A DNA stretch of 64,000 bases from Sulfuritalea sp. (GTDB lineage Bacteria; Pseudomonadota; Gammaproteobacteria; Burkholderiales; Rhodocyclaceae). Positions 17,225-26,628 of this stretch are shown here, piece by piece. Under the pieces are notes generated by a model. The model did no database searches, was not told where the DNA came from, and worked only from the letters and a program-made list of their open reading frames with translations. Each line of letters begins with the position of its first letter. Position 1 is the stretch's first letter. The stretch lies in NCBI GenBank assembly GCA_023700805.1, contig JAMPYF010000007.1:62001-126000 (forward strand), read 5' to 3'. Made by a program: the position numbers and the translations under genes.

Positions 17225-19928
17225 TTTCCTGCGGCCGCTGATCCTGCTGGCGGCTTGCGGCATCCTGGCGGTGCCGGCGGCCCATGCGGCGCGCCAGTCC
17301 GATGTGCGCAACACCAAGCACAACCTGTCCTCCAGCGGCGCCACCGGCAATACAAAATCATCGAGCGAAACCCAGGTCTGTGTCTTTTGCCATACGCCGC
17401 ATGCCGCCAACGCCTCGGCGGTTGCGCCGCTATGGAATCGCAAGATAGGCGGTGCCGCCGACACGGCGGCGACGTATGCGGCGACCTATACGCCCTACAA
17501 CAGCGAATCGCTGGATGCCCGGATGGCGTCGATTCAGGCCGGCTGGAGCGGTCAGCCTCTGGGCAGTTCCAAGCTGTGCCTTTCCTGCCACGACGGCACC
17601 ATCGCGCTGGGCAATGTCATCAACGCTCCAGGCTCGGGATTCGGCAGCGCAATCGAAGTCGGCGGCAGCACGTCGACCACCATGCCTGCGGGCACCGAGG
17701 GCTATACGCGCAATCTCGGGCAGAACCTGGCCAACGACCATCCGATTTCAATCACCTACAGCACGGCACTGACCAATCAGGACGGAGAGCTGCGTCCCCT
17801 GGCATCGATGCCGCTGATCAATGGCACCCATCCCCTGGTGGGCACGCGCGGCGGCGGCCAGGGCAGCGGCCTCGGCAGCAGCACCTCGGGTACCGGGCTG
17901 TACGGGTCCACATCGACGCGCCCGGTGCTGCCGCTGGAGACAACCTCGGGAACCGGCGGCGGCACCGGCCAGATGCAATGCACCACCTGTCACGATCCGC
18001 ACATCCGCGAGACCACGCTCACCACAGATGTGGCCGACGCGGCTGACATCACCAAGGAGCGCAACATCAAGTTCCTGCGGCGCAACCGTTTCCAGATGGC
18101 GCAGCCCAGCGAATCCTACAGCGATGCAAATGACATCGTGTGCCTGTCCTGCCATCAAAAGGGCAACGACGGGACTGCGGCCAATTCCTTCAGCTGGGCC
18201 TATTCCTCGCATGCCAACTCGAACATCGCGACGCAGGCCTATACCTCCGGGGCGGCCGACACCAGGCAATTCCCTCAGGGCATGCCGGTGTGGAAGGTCG
18301 CCTGCCTGAATTGCCACGACACTCATACCGTGAGCGGCGCGCGCCGCCTGACCCGCCAGGGCGCAAGCAGCGGAGTTTCCAAGCTCGAAGAGACCTGCTA
18401 TCAGTGCCATCGGCTGCTGGCCAACTCGATACTCGGCAACGTCGACTCCGTGCCGGACATCTACACGGATTTTCAGTCGACCTACAAGATGCCACTGACC
18501 AACGCTTCCGAGATACATGACATCGGCGGCGACAATGCCACCGACTGCCCCGGCGGGGTCGCCAAGTGCGGCGCGGACATGGTCGAGCGCCAGACCCTGC
18601 TGGCCAACCGTCATGCGGAATGCACCGACTGCCACAACCCGCATCGCGTGGTGCGGCTGCATCGCCTCGACGGCAAGGTCAGCACCACGGGCGCATTCAC
18701 CGCGGGGATCAATCCGGCGGCGCAGCAGGACGACAAGGAGGGCACGCATTTCCACAAGGACATCAGCGGCTACACGCACAACAACGTGGCTTCAGGCGTG
18801 CTGCGCGGCGCCTGGGGCGTCGAGCCGCTCTATACCTACACCGACGCCAGCAAGTTCAATACGGCAATCCCCCAGAGCTACTACACGACGCGTCGTGGCG
18901 ACCCCGGCAGCGACAGCCTGTCGACAACCGACGTGACGACCTATCCGGACACCAAGGGCTATGTCACCCGCGAGTACCAGGTCTGCCTGAAATGCCACTC
19001 CTCCTATGCCTACGGCGCCAGCCCGCCGACATCCGGCACTTCGATCGGCATCAACGGTCTGACCCAGTACACCGATCAGGCGCGCGAGTTTCATGCGCCG
19101 GCCGGGCACGACAGCGAGTCGACCTCGAGCGTTGCCGTCAATCTGGGCGACGAGGGCGGCGCCATCGGCTATGACAGCAACAACCACCGCTCCTGGCATC
19201 CGGTGATGAAGCCGACCGGGCGTACCGCGAGCTTGCGTTCGGTGACAGCCACCAGTGCTTGGCGTCTGCCATGGAGCAATGCCGTGGGCAGCCAGACCAT
19301 GTATTGCTCCGACTGTCATGGCTCGAACGTAACCTCGACGAGTTCGGTGGTCCCTAACGGCACCTTGGCGGGAAGCGGCACCTCAACGGGTACCGGGAGT
19401 CCGTGGGGGCCTCACGGATCGGCCAATCCGTTCATTCTCAAGGGACCGTGGCACGCCAACAGTTCGACAAGCTCTACGGCGGCAAATACGGCGTTCTGTC
19501 TCAAGTGTCACAACCCGACCAGCTCGACGGGGTTTTCGGGATCGAAGGGCAACCTGCATCAGTATCACATCGAAAGGGGTGCTTCACCGCTGCAGTGCAC
19601 CTGGTGCCACATTGCGGTACCGCATGGCTGGAAGAACAAGTCATTGCTGGTCAATCTGAACGATGTCGGCGAGGAAGCTGGCTTTGCCGCGGGCAGCAGC
19701 AACCAGGTGGCCATCAGTGGTAATAGCAATAATTACACGCAGGGTCCCTACTACCTGCAAGCCAAGAACAAGATCCGGACTTTCGCACGGCCCGGCAACT
19801 GGGAAGACAGCGCGTGCGGAACCTCGACCCAGGGCGTTCCGATTATCGCCAACAGCCAGGGAAGTACGTCGAACTCCACCGGGAGTGGAAGGAGCTGGAT
19901 GCGTTCAGTGTGCGGCAACCCGCCGTGA
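17217..19928 (+). CDS. Eleven-heme c-type cytochrome
   Basis: Eleven CXXCH counted: CVFCH, CLSCH, CTTCH, CLSCH, CLNCH, CYQCH, CTDCH, CLKCH, CSDCH, CLKCH, CTWCH; signal peptide; GTG start after a GGAGG-like RBS. Confidence 0.88.
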   Translation: MNSFLRPLILLAACGILAVPAAHAARQSDVRNTKHNLSSSGATGNTKSSSETQVCVFCHTPHAANASAVAPLWNRKIGGAADTAATYAATYTPYNSESLDARMASIQAGWSGQPLGSSKLCLSCHDGTIALGNVINAPGSGFGSAIEVGGSTSTTMPAGTEGYTRNLGQNLANDHPISITYSTALTNQDGELRPLASMPLINGTHPLVGTRGGGQGSGLGSSTSGTGLYGSTSTRPVLPLETTSGTGGGTGQMQCTTCHDPHIRETTLTTDVADAADITKERNIKFLRRNRFQMAQPSESYSDANDIVCLSCHQKGNDGTAANSFSWAYSSHANSNIATQAYTSGAADTRQFPQGMPVWKVACLNCHDTHTVSGARRLTRQGASSGVSKLEETCYQCHRLLANSILGNVDSVPDIYTDFQSTYKMPLTNASEIHDIGGDNATDCPGGVAKCGADMVERQTLLANRHAECTDCHNPHRVVRLHRLDGKVSTTGAFTAGINPAAQQDDKEGTHFHKDISGYTHNNVASGVLRGAWGVEPLYTYTDASKFNTAIPQSYYTTRRGDPGSDSLSTTDVTTYPDTKGYVTREYQVCLKCHSSYAYGASPPTSGTSIGINGLTQYTDQAREFHAPAGHDSESTSSVAVNLGDEGGAIGYDSNNHRSWHPVMKPTGRTASLRSVTATSAWRLPWSNAVGSQTMYCSDCHGSNVTSTSSVVPNGTLAGSGTSTGTGSPWGPHGSANPFILKGPWHANSSTSSTAANTAFCLKCHNPTSSTGFSGSKGNLHQYHIERGASPLQCTWCHIAVPHGWKNKSLLVNLNDVGEEAGFAAGSSNQVAISGNSNNYTQGPYYLQAKNKIRTFARPGNWEDSACGTSTQGVPIIANSQGSTSNSTGSGRSWMRSVCGNPP

Positions 19929-20068
19929 GCATTTGATCCCTGTCACCCGATACCACGCGGCGCCTTGACCAGGCACTATATCGAGTAATAAATTGGCGTG
20001 TACCTTCACTGCAACCGCGGCGAGTTGCCGGTGACCTTGATTTTTCAAACCAATTCGTACTTGAAACC

Positions 20069-22054
20069 ATGGCTGGACTGCTTGGAATATCCGCCTATTA
20101 CCACGACAGCGCCGCCGCATTGGTGGTCGATGGGCGTGTCGTCGCGGCCGCGCAGCAAGAACGCTTCTCGCGACTGAAGTTCGATCCTGGCTTCCCCGCC
20201 GACGCCATTCGTTACTGCCTGCGCGAGTGGGGCGACAACCTGGCCAGGCTCGATGCCATTGTCTTCTATGACAAACCCATTCAGAAATTCGATCGTCTGC
20301 TTGAGACCCATCTGGCACTGGCACCTCGCGGCGCGCGCAACTTCATTGCCGCGATGCAAGCCTTCCTCCAGGACAAGCTGCCGCTAAAGCGCATTCTGCG
20401 TGAGGCCCTGGCTGATGCCTCTGGCTGTAGTGTCGCCGAACTGCCGCCGCTACTGTTTTGCGCGCATCACCAATCCCACGCTGCTTCGGCGTTCTTTCCC
20501 AGTCCCTTCGACCGCGCCGCCGTGTTATGCGTGGATGGCGTCGGCGAATGGGCGACGACCTCGCTGTGGCGCGGCGAAGGCCGGGATATCTCGCCGTGTT
20601 GGGAGTTGCGCTTCCCGCATTCGCTGGGGCTGCTCTATGCGGCGTTTACTCAGTTCTGCGGTTTCCGGGTCAATGCCGACGAATACAAACTGATGGGCTT
20701 GGCGTCCTACGGCACGCCGCGCTATTCCGACCTCATCCTGTCTCGGCTGGTGGACCTGAAGCCAGACGGCAGCTTCCGCTTGCAACTCGAGTATTTTGAT
20801 TTCGCCGTGGGTCTGACGATGGTGAACCAGCGTTTCTGCGCGCTGTTCGGTGGCCCGTCACGCTTGCCCGGCACGCCGATCACCCAGCGCGAGAAAGATA
20901 TCGCGTGTTCGATCCAGCACGTTACCGAGGAAATCCTGCTGCGACTTGCCGCCACGGCGCACCGCGAATTGGCAATGACGAATCTGTGTCTGGCCGGCGG
21001 GGTCGCGCTAAATTGCGTCGCCGTCGGTCGCTTACGCCGCGAAGGACCGTTCAGCCGCATCTGGGTGCAACCGGCCGCCAGCGACGCGGGAGGCGCGGTC
21101 GGTGCCGCACTGGCGGCGTGGCATCAGCATTTCGGCCGGCCGCGCAGCGTGTCGATGCAAGGTGGCATGGGTGCCGCACTGCTCGGCCCTGTCTACGGCG
21201 ATTCGGAAGTGGTTGCTTGTCTCGCCGGACTGCGCGCGCGCTATGAGCGCCTCGACGAAGCGGAACTGCTCGAAACGGTGGCGCGGCGGCTGCTTGAAGG
21301 CGAAACCATTGGGTGGTTCGAAGGCCGCATGGAATTCGGCCCGCGCGCCCTGGGTGCGCGCTCCATCCTCGCCGATCCGCGCGCTGCGGCAATGCGCGAA
21401 CGACTGAACCTGCACGTCAAGCGACGCGAGTCTTTTCGTCCGTTCGCCGCCGCTGTCACCGAGGAACGGGCCACCGAGCACTTCGGTGTAAGTCTGCCGA
21501 GTCCTTACATGAGCTTCGCCGAACTGGTGCAGCCTCCGTTGCCGGGCAAGCCGGCCTTGGCGGCAGTCACCCATGTGGACGGATCGGCCCGATTGCAAAC
21601 GGTGTCCAAAAAATATCAACCCCGGCTCCACCAGTTGCTGGAACGGTTTGGGGCCATGACTGGCGTTCCGGTGCTGCTCAACACCTCGTTCAATGGTCCC
21701 GACGAACCCATCGTCAACTCGCCGGCCGAAGCTTTTCACTGCTTCATGAAGCTTGGTGTGGATTGTCTGGTGATCGGCGATTACCTGTTGGAGCGGAAAG
21801 CGCAGCCGGATTTGCCAACCGCACCCGCCGCCGTATCCGCCGTTGCGCCCACGCTGCGCAGCAGGCTGACCGCAATTTTTGCCCGCGCTCAGACGAAGCT
21901 GATTCTGGGGTCGATCTATTTCCTCGTGATCGTTCCGGCGGGATGGATTTCAAGAGCGGTAGGCCGACATCCCCTGGAACTCGGCGTTGATCCCGAACGA
22001 TCGAGCTATCGGGTTACCTCCGATGCTCCCACCAACATGAGGCATCCTTTCTGA
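20069..22054 (+). CDS. NodU/CmcH-family carbamoyltransferase with SxtJ-like C-terminal tail
   Basis: MAGLLGISAYYHDSAAALV, MEFGPRALGARSILADPR, LNTSFNGPDEPIV; tail LGSIYFLVIVPAGWISRAVGRHPLELGVDPERSSY. Confidence 0.88.
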   Translation: MAGLLGISAYYHDSAAALVVDGRVVAAAQQERFSRLKFDPGFPADAIRYCLREWGDNLARLDAIVFYDKPIQKFDRLLETHLALAPRGARNFIAAMQAFLQDKLPLKRILREALADASGCSVAELPPLLFCAHHQSHAASAFFPSPFDRAAVLCVDGVGEWATTSLWRGEGRDISPCWELRFPHSLGLLYAAFTQFCGFRVNADEYKLMGLASYGTPRYSDLILSRLVDLKPDGSFRLQLEYFDFAVGLTMVNQRFCALFGGPSRLPGTPITQREKDIACSIQHVTEEILLRLAATAHRELAMTNLCLAGGVALNCVAVGRLRREGPFSRIWVQPAASDAGGAVGAALAAWHQHFGRPRSVSMQGGMGAALLGPVYGDSEVVACLAGLRARYERLDEAELLETVARRLLEGETIGWFEGRMEFGPRALGARSILADPRAAAMRERLNLHVKRRESFRPFAAAVTEERATEHFGVSLPSPYMSFAELVQPPLPGKPALAAVTHVDGSARLQTVSKKYQPRLHQLLERFGAMTGVPVLLNTSFNGPDEPIVNSPAEAFHCFMKLGVDCLVIGDYLLERKAQPDLPTAPAAVSAVAPTLRSRLTAIFARAQTKLILGSIYFLVIVPAGWISRAVGRHPLELGVDPERSSYRVTSDAPTNMRHPF

Positions 22055-22206
22055 TGTTCGAATTACTGCGCGACCTCTGGCTGTTCCTGCGCTACTGCAA
22101 GAAGTACTGGCTTGCGCCTATTTTGTTTCTGCTAGTGCTGGTCGGCGGTTTGATTGCGTTCGTCCAGACCAGCAGCATCGCGCCATTCATCTATGCGCTT
22201 TTTTAA
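22054..22206 (+). CDS. 50-aa membrane protein, DUF5989/SxtK-like
   Basis: Manual translation MFELLRDLWLFLRYCKKYWLAPILFLLVLVGGLIAFVQTSSIAPFIYALF*; ATG overlaps the upstream TGA; below the ORF track size cut-off. Confidence 0.75.
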   Translation: MFELLRDLWLFLRYCKKYWLAPILFLLVLVGGLIAFVQTSSIAPFIYALF

Positions 22207-24583
22207 GCACAGTACCGCCGCCGGCAACGGCCGGACGGCGCGGCATGCACAAGCCCTGGCGGCGCGGCTGCCGGTGTGGAAAAAGTCCTTGTTCGGGGCA
22301 TTGGTGGTCGCCCTCATCCTTGCGCTGGCCGAGTTGGCGCTGTCCATCGCGGGCGTTGCACCGCGCTTGGCGACCGACGATCCCTTCGTCGGTTTTGCCG
22401 CCAGCCTGCCTTTGTTTGTCGAGAAGCCGCAGCCCGATGACACGGTAGTGATGGAGACTGCCCATGACAAACTGGGCCACTTCAACCGACAAAGCTTTCC
22501 CAAGGTCAAGGCGCAGGATACCGTGCGCATATTCTGTATTGGCGGCTCCACCACCTACGGCAATCCCTATCGTGACGCCACCTCCTTCTGTGGCTGGCTG
22601 CGCGAGATGCTTCCGGTCGCCGATCCCTCCCGGCGCTGGGAATTGATCAACGCCGGAGGCATCAGCTATGCGAGCTACCGCGAAGCCGCCTTGATGGAGG
22701 AATTGGCGCGTTACGAGCCGGATGTGTTCATCGTCCTCTCGGCGCAAAACGAATTCGTCGAACAGCGCAGCTATGGCCCGCTGAGGGAACTACCTTCCCC
22801 GATTCTCGAGGGCACGGCCTTGCTGGCGCGCACACGCCTCTACGCCGCGATGGATGGCGCCATTCGCGCCGCCGGCCTGGCGGATCGTGGCCGCTATATA
22901 TTGCCGGCAACCGTCAGTGAGCGACTCGCCAAGTTTGTCGGGCCGCAGGACTACCATCGCGACGATGCTCTCGCAGGCCGGATTGGCGAGCATTTTGGTT
23001 GGAATCTTGCACGCATGGCGGCCATTGGCCGCGCGGCCGGCGCGCGCGTCGTCATGGTGACGCCGCCGGTCAATATGAAGGACATATCACCATTCAAAAG
23101 CGAGCACCGGGAAAACATGACAGTGGCGGATCTGTCGCGCTGGAACGCGCTCGACGCGCGTGGCCGGCAGGCGCTGGATCGTGGCGCACTGGATGAGGCC
23201 GCAAATGCCTTCGGAGCCGCCCTCGAGCTGGATCCGCGCCATGCGGAAACGCATTTCCTATTGGGTCGGGCGCTATACGGGATGGGCCGCTTCGAAGCCG
23301 CGAAGCTCTCCTTACAGCGCGCGGTGGATGAGGACGTCTGCCCGCTGCGGGCACTGTCCTCCATGCAGGCCACCGTGCGCAGCGTGGCCGCGAAGCTGAA
23401 ACTTCCGTTGGTGGATTTCATTCGTCTGGTGGAAGACGAAAATGAGCGCCGTCTCGGCCACCGTATTCCCGGCAACGAGCTTTTTCTAGACCACGTGCAT
23501 CCCACCATAGAAGTCAACCGCTTGCTTGCCTTGGCGCTGATCGAGGCACTGAATCGTGACGGCGTCGTGCGCTTCGGGCCGGAGTGGGGCGCGAAAGCGC
23601 AGGCGCAGGTGACGCGAAACGTGCTGGCGCGCCTGAAGCCGACCGACCACGCCGACGCCATCCAGCACCTGGGCCGCCTGTTCGGCTGGGCGGGCAGGCT
23701 GGAAGAAGCACACGCGCTGCTCTTGCGCGCCCTCGATATGTACGGGCACGATCAGAAAGACACGCTGCTATTGTTGGCCATGTCGTCGGAGCGGCGCGGC
23801 AAGCCGGAGGAAGCGATCGGCTATTACCGGCGCATCGCGGCATTTCGCGACATTGCCCGCCTGTCCGAAAAGCTGGGCCGCGACGCCGATGCCGCCGCGG
23901 CGTATGCTGAGCTTGTGCGCCAGCACCCGGACGAAGCGCATTCACGCGTGCAGTACGCTGCCATGCTCATGCGACTGGACCGGATTGACGCTGCGCGTGG
24001 CGAACTCGACGCGGCCTTGCGGCTATCCCCCGGGCTGGCGGAGGCGCGCGGCGAACTAGCCAATCTGTACATGCGGCAGGAACGCTTTGATGCAGCGATC
24101 CGGGAATACGAAGCGCTGCTGGCGCAACAGCCGGATGAATTCAATGCCCATTACAACCTTGCCATCGCCTTGCTAAACACTGACCGCCTCGCGCAAGCCG
24201 TCGCGCATTCGCGTCGGGCGATCACCATTCGTCCGGATTCCGCGCCCGCGCGTGTCGGCCTCGCTTCGGCGCTGGCCGCACAGGGGCTGCTCGACCAGGC
24301 AGCGGCCGAATACCTCGAAGCGCTGCGTCGCGACCCCCGCTCGGCGGAGGCACACAACAACCTTGGTGTCCTTCTCGCTCGCACTGGTCGCCTCGACCAG
24401 GCGGCCGAACACTTTCGCGAGGCTCTCGCCGCAACACCGGCCTTCGATGAAGCGCGGCACAATCTCGCGCGTGCATCAGCCGAAATGCAACGAGTTCGGG
24501 AACGCGCCGCAAGTCGCCCTCGGCAAAATGCCGCTGTAGGAAGCGAAGGAAAATCAAGTGGGTCAGTCCGAAATCATAGGTGA
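22193..24583 (+). CDS. SGNH-hydrolase domain interrupted and followed by TPR repeats
   Basis: FCIGGSTTYG, SAQNEF, FLDHVHP blocks; many TPR units. Confidence 0.8.
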   Translation: MRFFKHSTAAGNGRTARHAQALAARLPVWKKSLFGALVVALILALAELALSIAGVAPRLATDDPFVGFAASLPLFVEKPQPDDTVVMETAHDKLGHFNRQSFPKVKAQDTVRIFCIGGSTTYGNPYRDATSFCGWLREMLPVADPSRRWELINAGGISYASYREAALMEELARYEPDVFIVLSAQNEFVEQRSYGPLRELPSPILEGTALLARTRLYAAMDGAIRAAGLADRGRYILPATVSERLAKFVGPQDYHRDDALAGRIGEHFGWNLARMAAIGRAAGARVVMVTPPVNMKDISPFKSEHRENMTVADLSRWNALDARGRQALDRGALDEAANAFGAALELDPRHAETHFLLGRALYGMGRFEAAKLSLQRAVDEDVCPLRALSSMQATVRSVAAKLKLPLVDFIRLVEDENERRLGHRIPGNELFLDHVHPTIEVNRLLALALIEALNRDGVVRFGPEWGAKAQAQVTRNVLARLKPTDHADAIQHLGRLFGWAGRLEEAHALLLRALDMYGHDQKDTLLLLAMSSERRGKPEEAIGYYRRIAAFRDIARLSEKLGRDADAAAAYAELVRQHPDEAHSRVQYAAMLMRLDRIDAARGELDAALRLSPGLAEARGELANLYMRQERFDAAIREYEALLAQQPDEFNAHYNLAIALLNTDRLAQAVAHSRRAITIRPDSAPARVGLASALAAQGLLDQAAAEYLEALRRDPRSAEAHNNLGVLLARTGRLDQAAEHFREALAATPAFDEARHNLARASAEMQRVRERAASRPRQNAAVGSEGKSSGSVRNHR

Positions 24584-24649
24584 CTCCATCACGAAGCATG
24601 CTACGTCGCCAAATTTCAAGTCGTCGATGATATTTGCCGGACCACCTGA

Positions 24650-24673
24650 AAGTTGGCGCTGGCGAGACGGCGG
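24650..24673 (+). repeat. Dispersed short repeat copy 1
   Basis: AAGTTGGCGCTGGCGAGACGGCGG. Confidence 0.55.
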
Positions 24674-24833
24674 TGTGCTATTCGTAACTTGGCGCCAGTT
24701 GTAGTTTTGAGTTGCGGGAGGACGATGGGAACTGACACCTTGATGGGACTGACCGGCGACGCCGTTGACACGCCGACTTTCGGTGATCTGTCCTACGAAA
24801 CCGGCGCTGACGCTGACGCTGGGGCACCGCGCC

Positions 24834-25865
24834 GTGCCGACTGAGCGTCCGCCGACATTGCTGCCGGTCGGCTCCGATCCGGCCCTAGACGTACCTGCGA
24901 GGCGCGGCCTGCTGATGGCCCTGGCCTCGCTGCGCCTGACCCTGTTCAGCCTGTTGCTGTTGCTGGCGGCCGTCGTCCATATCTACGACCGCGCGGGCGA
25001 GGCGGACGCGACCCTGCCGCTGGTCCTGCCCTTGTCCCTGCTGTCGATCAATCTCCTCGCCGCGGTGCTGAGCAACCGGATCTTTCGCCGGCAACTGCCC
25101 TTGCTGGTGTTTCATCTGGCCTTGTTGGCGGTCATCGTGCTGGTCGCCGTCGGTCGGCTTACCTATCTGCGGGCCACCACCGAAGTCGTCACGGGCGGCG
25201 AGCACCAGTCGCTGGAGCGCGTCGAGGCCGGTCCCTGGCACTCGGGCGCCAGGGACGCGCTGCATTTCGAGAGCCTCGGTTTCACGATTCAGTACAAGCC
25301 GGGACTGCAGCGCGACGCGACCGTGAATCGGGTGCGATGGCGCGACGAGGCGGGAATCCCGCGTATTGCGGAAATCGGCGACCAGGTGCCGCTGGTGATC
25401 CGCGGCTACCGTTTCTACACATCGTCGAACAAGGGCTTCGCCGCCTTGTTCCGCTGGGAACCGCAGCAGGGAGAAGCCCAGCTGGGTTCGGTCAACTTCC
25501 CCGGCTATCCGGGCAACAAGGATGACCAGTCAGCCACCTGGCGGCTGGGGACCGAGGAAGTTCGGGTCAGGCTCAACATACCCGAGCAGCTGATCGATCC
25601 GGCAGCCGCCAGCGGCTTTCGCCTGCCGGACCGGCACGACGTCAGCGTCGAATTTCCGTGGCGGGTGGCGACTTTGAAACCCGGCGAATCGGTCCTGATT
25701 CCTGCGGGCCGGCTGGTCTATGTCGGCTTGACCACCTGGATGGGTTACAACGTGTTCTACGACTGGACCATGCCCTGGCTGCTCGCGGCCTGCGCCCTGG
25801 CGGTGCTGGCGCTGGCCTGGCACTTCTGGCGCAAGTTCTCGCTCAAGCCCTGGCAGGCCGGATAG
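24834..25865 (+). CDS. resB: ResB-like cytochrome c biogenesis protein
   Basis: LASLRLTLFSLLLLLAAVVHIYDRAG...; GFTIQYKPGLQRD; VYVGLTTWMGYNVFYDWTMPWLL; start uncertain (GTG 24834 chosen). Confidence 0.78.
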   Translation: MPTERPPTLLPVGSDPALDVPARRGLLMALASLRLTLFSLLLLLAAVVHIYDRAGEADATLPLVLPLSLLSINLLAAVLSNRIFRRQLPLLVFHLALLAVIVLVAVGRLTYLRATTEVVTGGEHQSLERVEAGPWHSGARDALHFESLGFTIQYKPGLQRDATVNRVRWRDEAGIPRIAEIGDQVPLVIRGYRFYTSSNKGFAALFRWEPQQGEAQLGSVNFPGYPGNKDDQSATWRLGTEEVRVRLNIPEQLIDPAAASGFRLPDRHDVSVEFPWRVATLKPGESVLIPAGRLVYVGLTTWMGYNVFYDWTMPWLLAACALAVLALAWHFWRKFSLKPWQAG

Positions 25866-25878
25866 CCGCGGGCGACGC

Positions 25879-26517
25879 TCAACGCCGGCGCCGGCGTTTC
25901 TGTTGCGGGGCTTCCTGATCCTGGGCCGCGAAGAAATGCGCAATCGCGGTCAGGTCGGCTTCGCTCAAACCCCGGTAGGCCTCGTCCATCAGGTAGGGAA
26001 ACTTCCGCTCGCCGGCACTGTAGGCCAGGGTCTGCGCGATCAGATATTTCAGGTCCTGGGCGGCGGTCAGCGGCGCTTCCTTGTCCGAGTCGCGTCCGTT
26101 GTCCAGATGGCATTCGGCGCAGCGCTTGAGATAGAGCGCTTCGCCGCTGGCGACGAGTTCCGGGCTGGTCGCCGATTTGGGGCGCTGCGCCTTCTGTTGC
26201 GCGTAGTGCGTGGACAGCGGCGCGACGGCGGCGGCAGCTATGTCGCGGTGGTCCTTCACCTTGGTCGATCGCTTGCCTTCCCGGAAGGCATTGATCATGT
26301 TGGTCAGCAGGAACTCGGACTGGCCGTTGAGATGCGGTATGCCGGGCTTGAAGCCGAGGCCGTCGCTGCCATGGCATTCGCTACAATTGCTGGTAAGGTT
26401 TGTGCTTGTCGTTTCCTGCGCGCCGCCGGCGGTGGAACCGAACAGCAGCACCGCGGTCAGTAGGCAGGTGCCAGCAAGGCTTTTCCTCACGGCTGCGGCC
26501 GACGAATGTTTTCCCAT
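25879..26517 (-). CDS. Diheme cytochrome c (c4-like)
   Basis: Trimmed from the 552-aa ORF to MGKHSS; CSECH and CAECH; Arg-rich C-terminus. Confidence 0.82.
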   Translation of the reverse strand: MGKHSSAAAVRKSLAGTCLLTAVLLFGSTAGGAQETTSTNLTSNCSECHGSDGLGFKPGIPHLNGQSEFLLTNMINAFREGKRSTKVKDHRDIAAAAVAPLSTHYAQQKAQRPKSATSPELVASGEALYLKRCAECHLDNGRDSDKEAPLTAAQDLKYLIAQTLAYSAGERKFPYLMDEAYRGLSEADLTAIAHFFAAQDQEAPQQKRRRRR

Positions 26518-26628
26518 ATTTGATGATCCTTGATTTGATGATCCTGGCACCCGCAATATCTTACAGCCTCCCGGTTTTTGCCGAGGCCGTCCTCGCTGCC
26601 GAACTCGTGGCGGGGTGATTCCCAAAAT

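Noticed and set aside
22331-22347. Further copy of the dispersed repeat (GAGTTGGCGCTGTCC)
   Set aside because: Only 12 bases match, within a coding sequence reading ELALS; consistent with chance.
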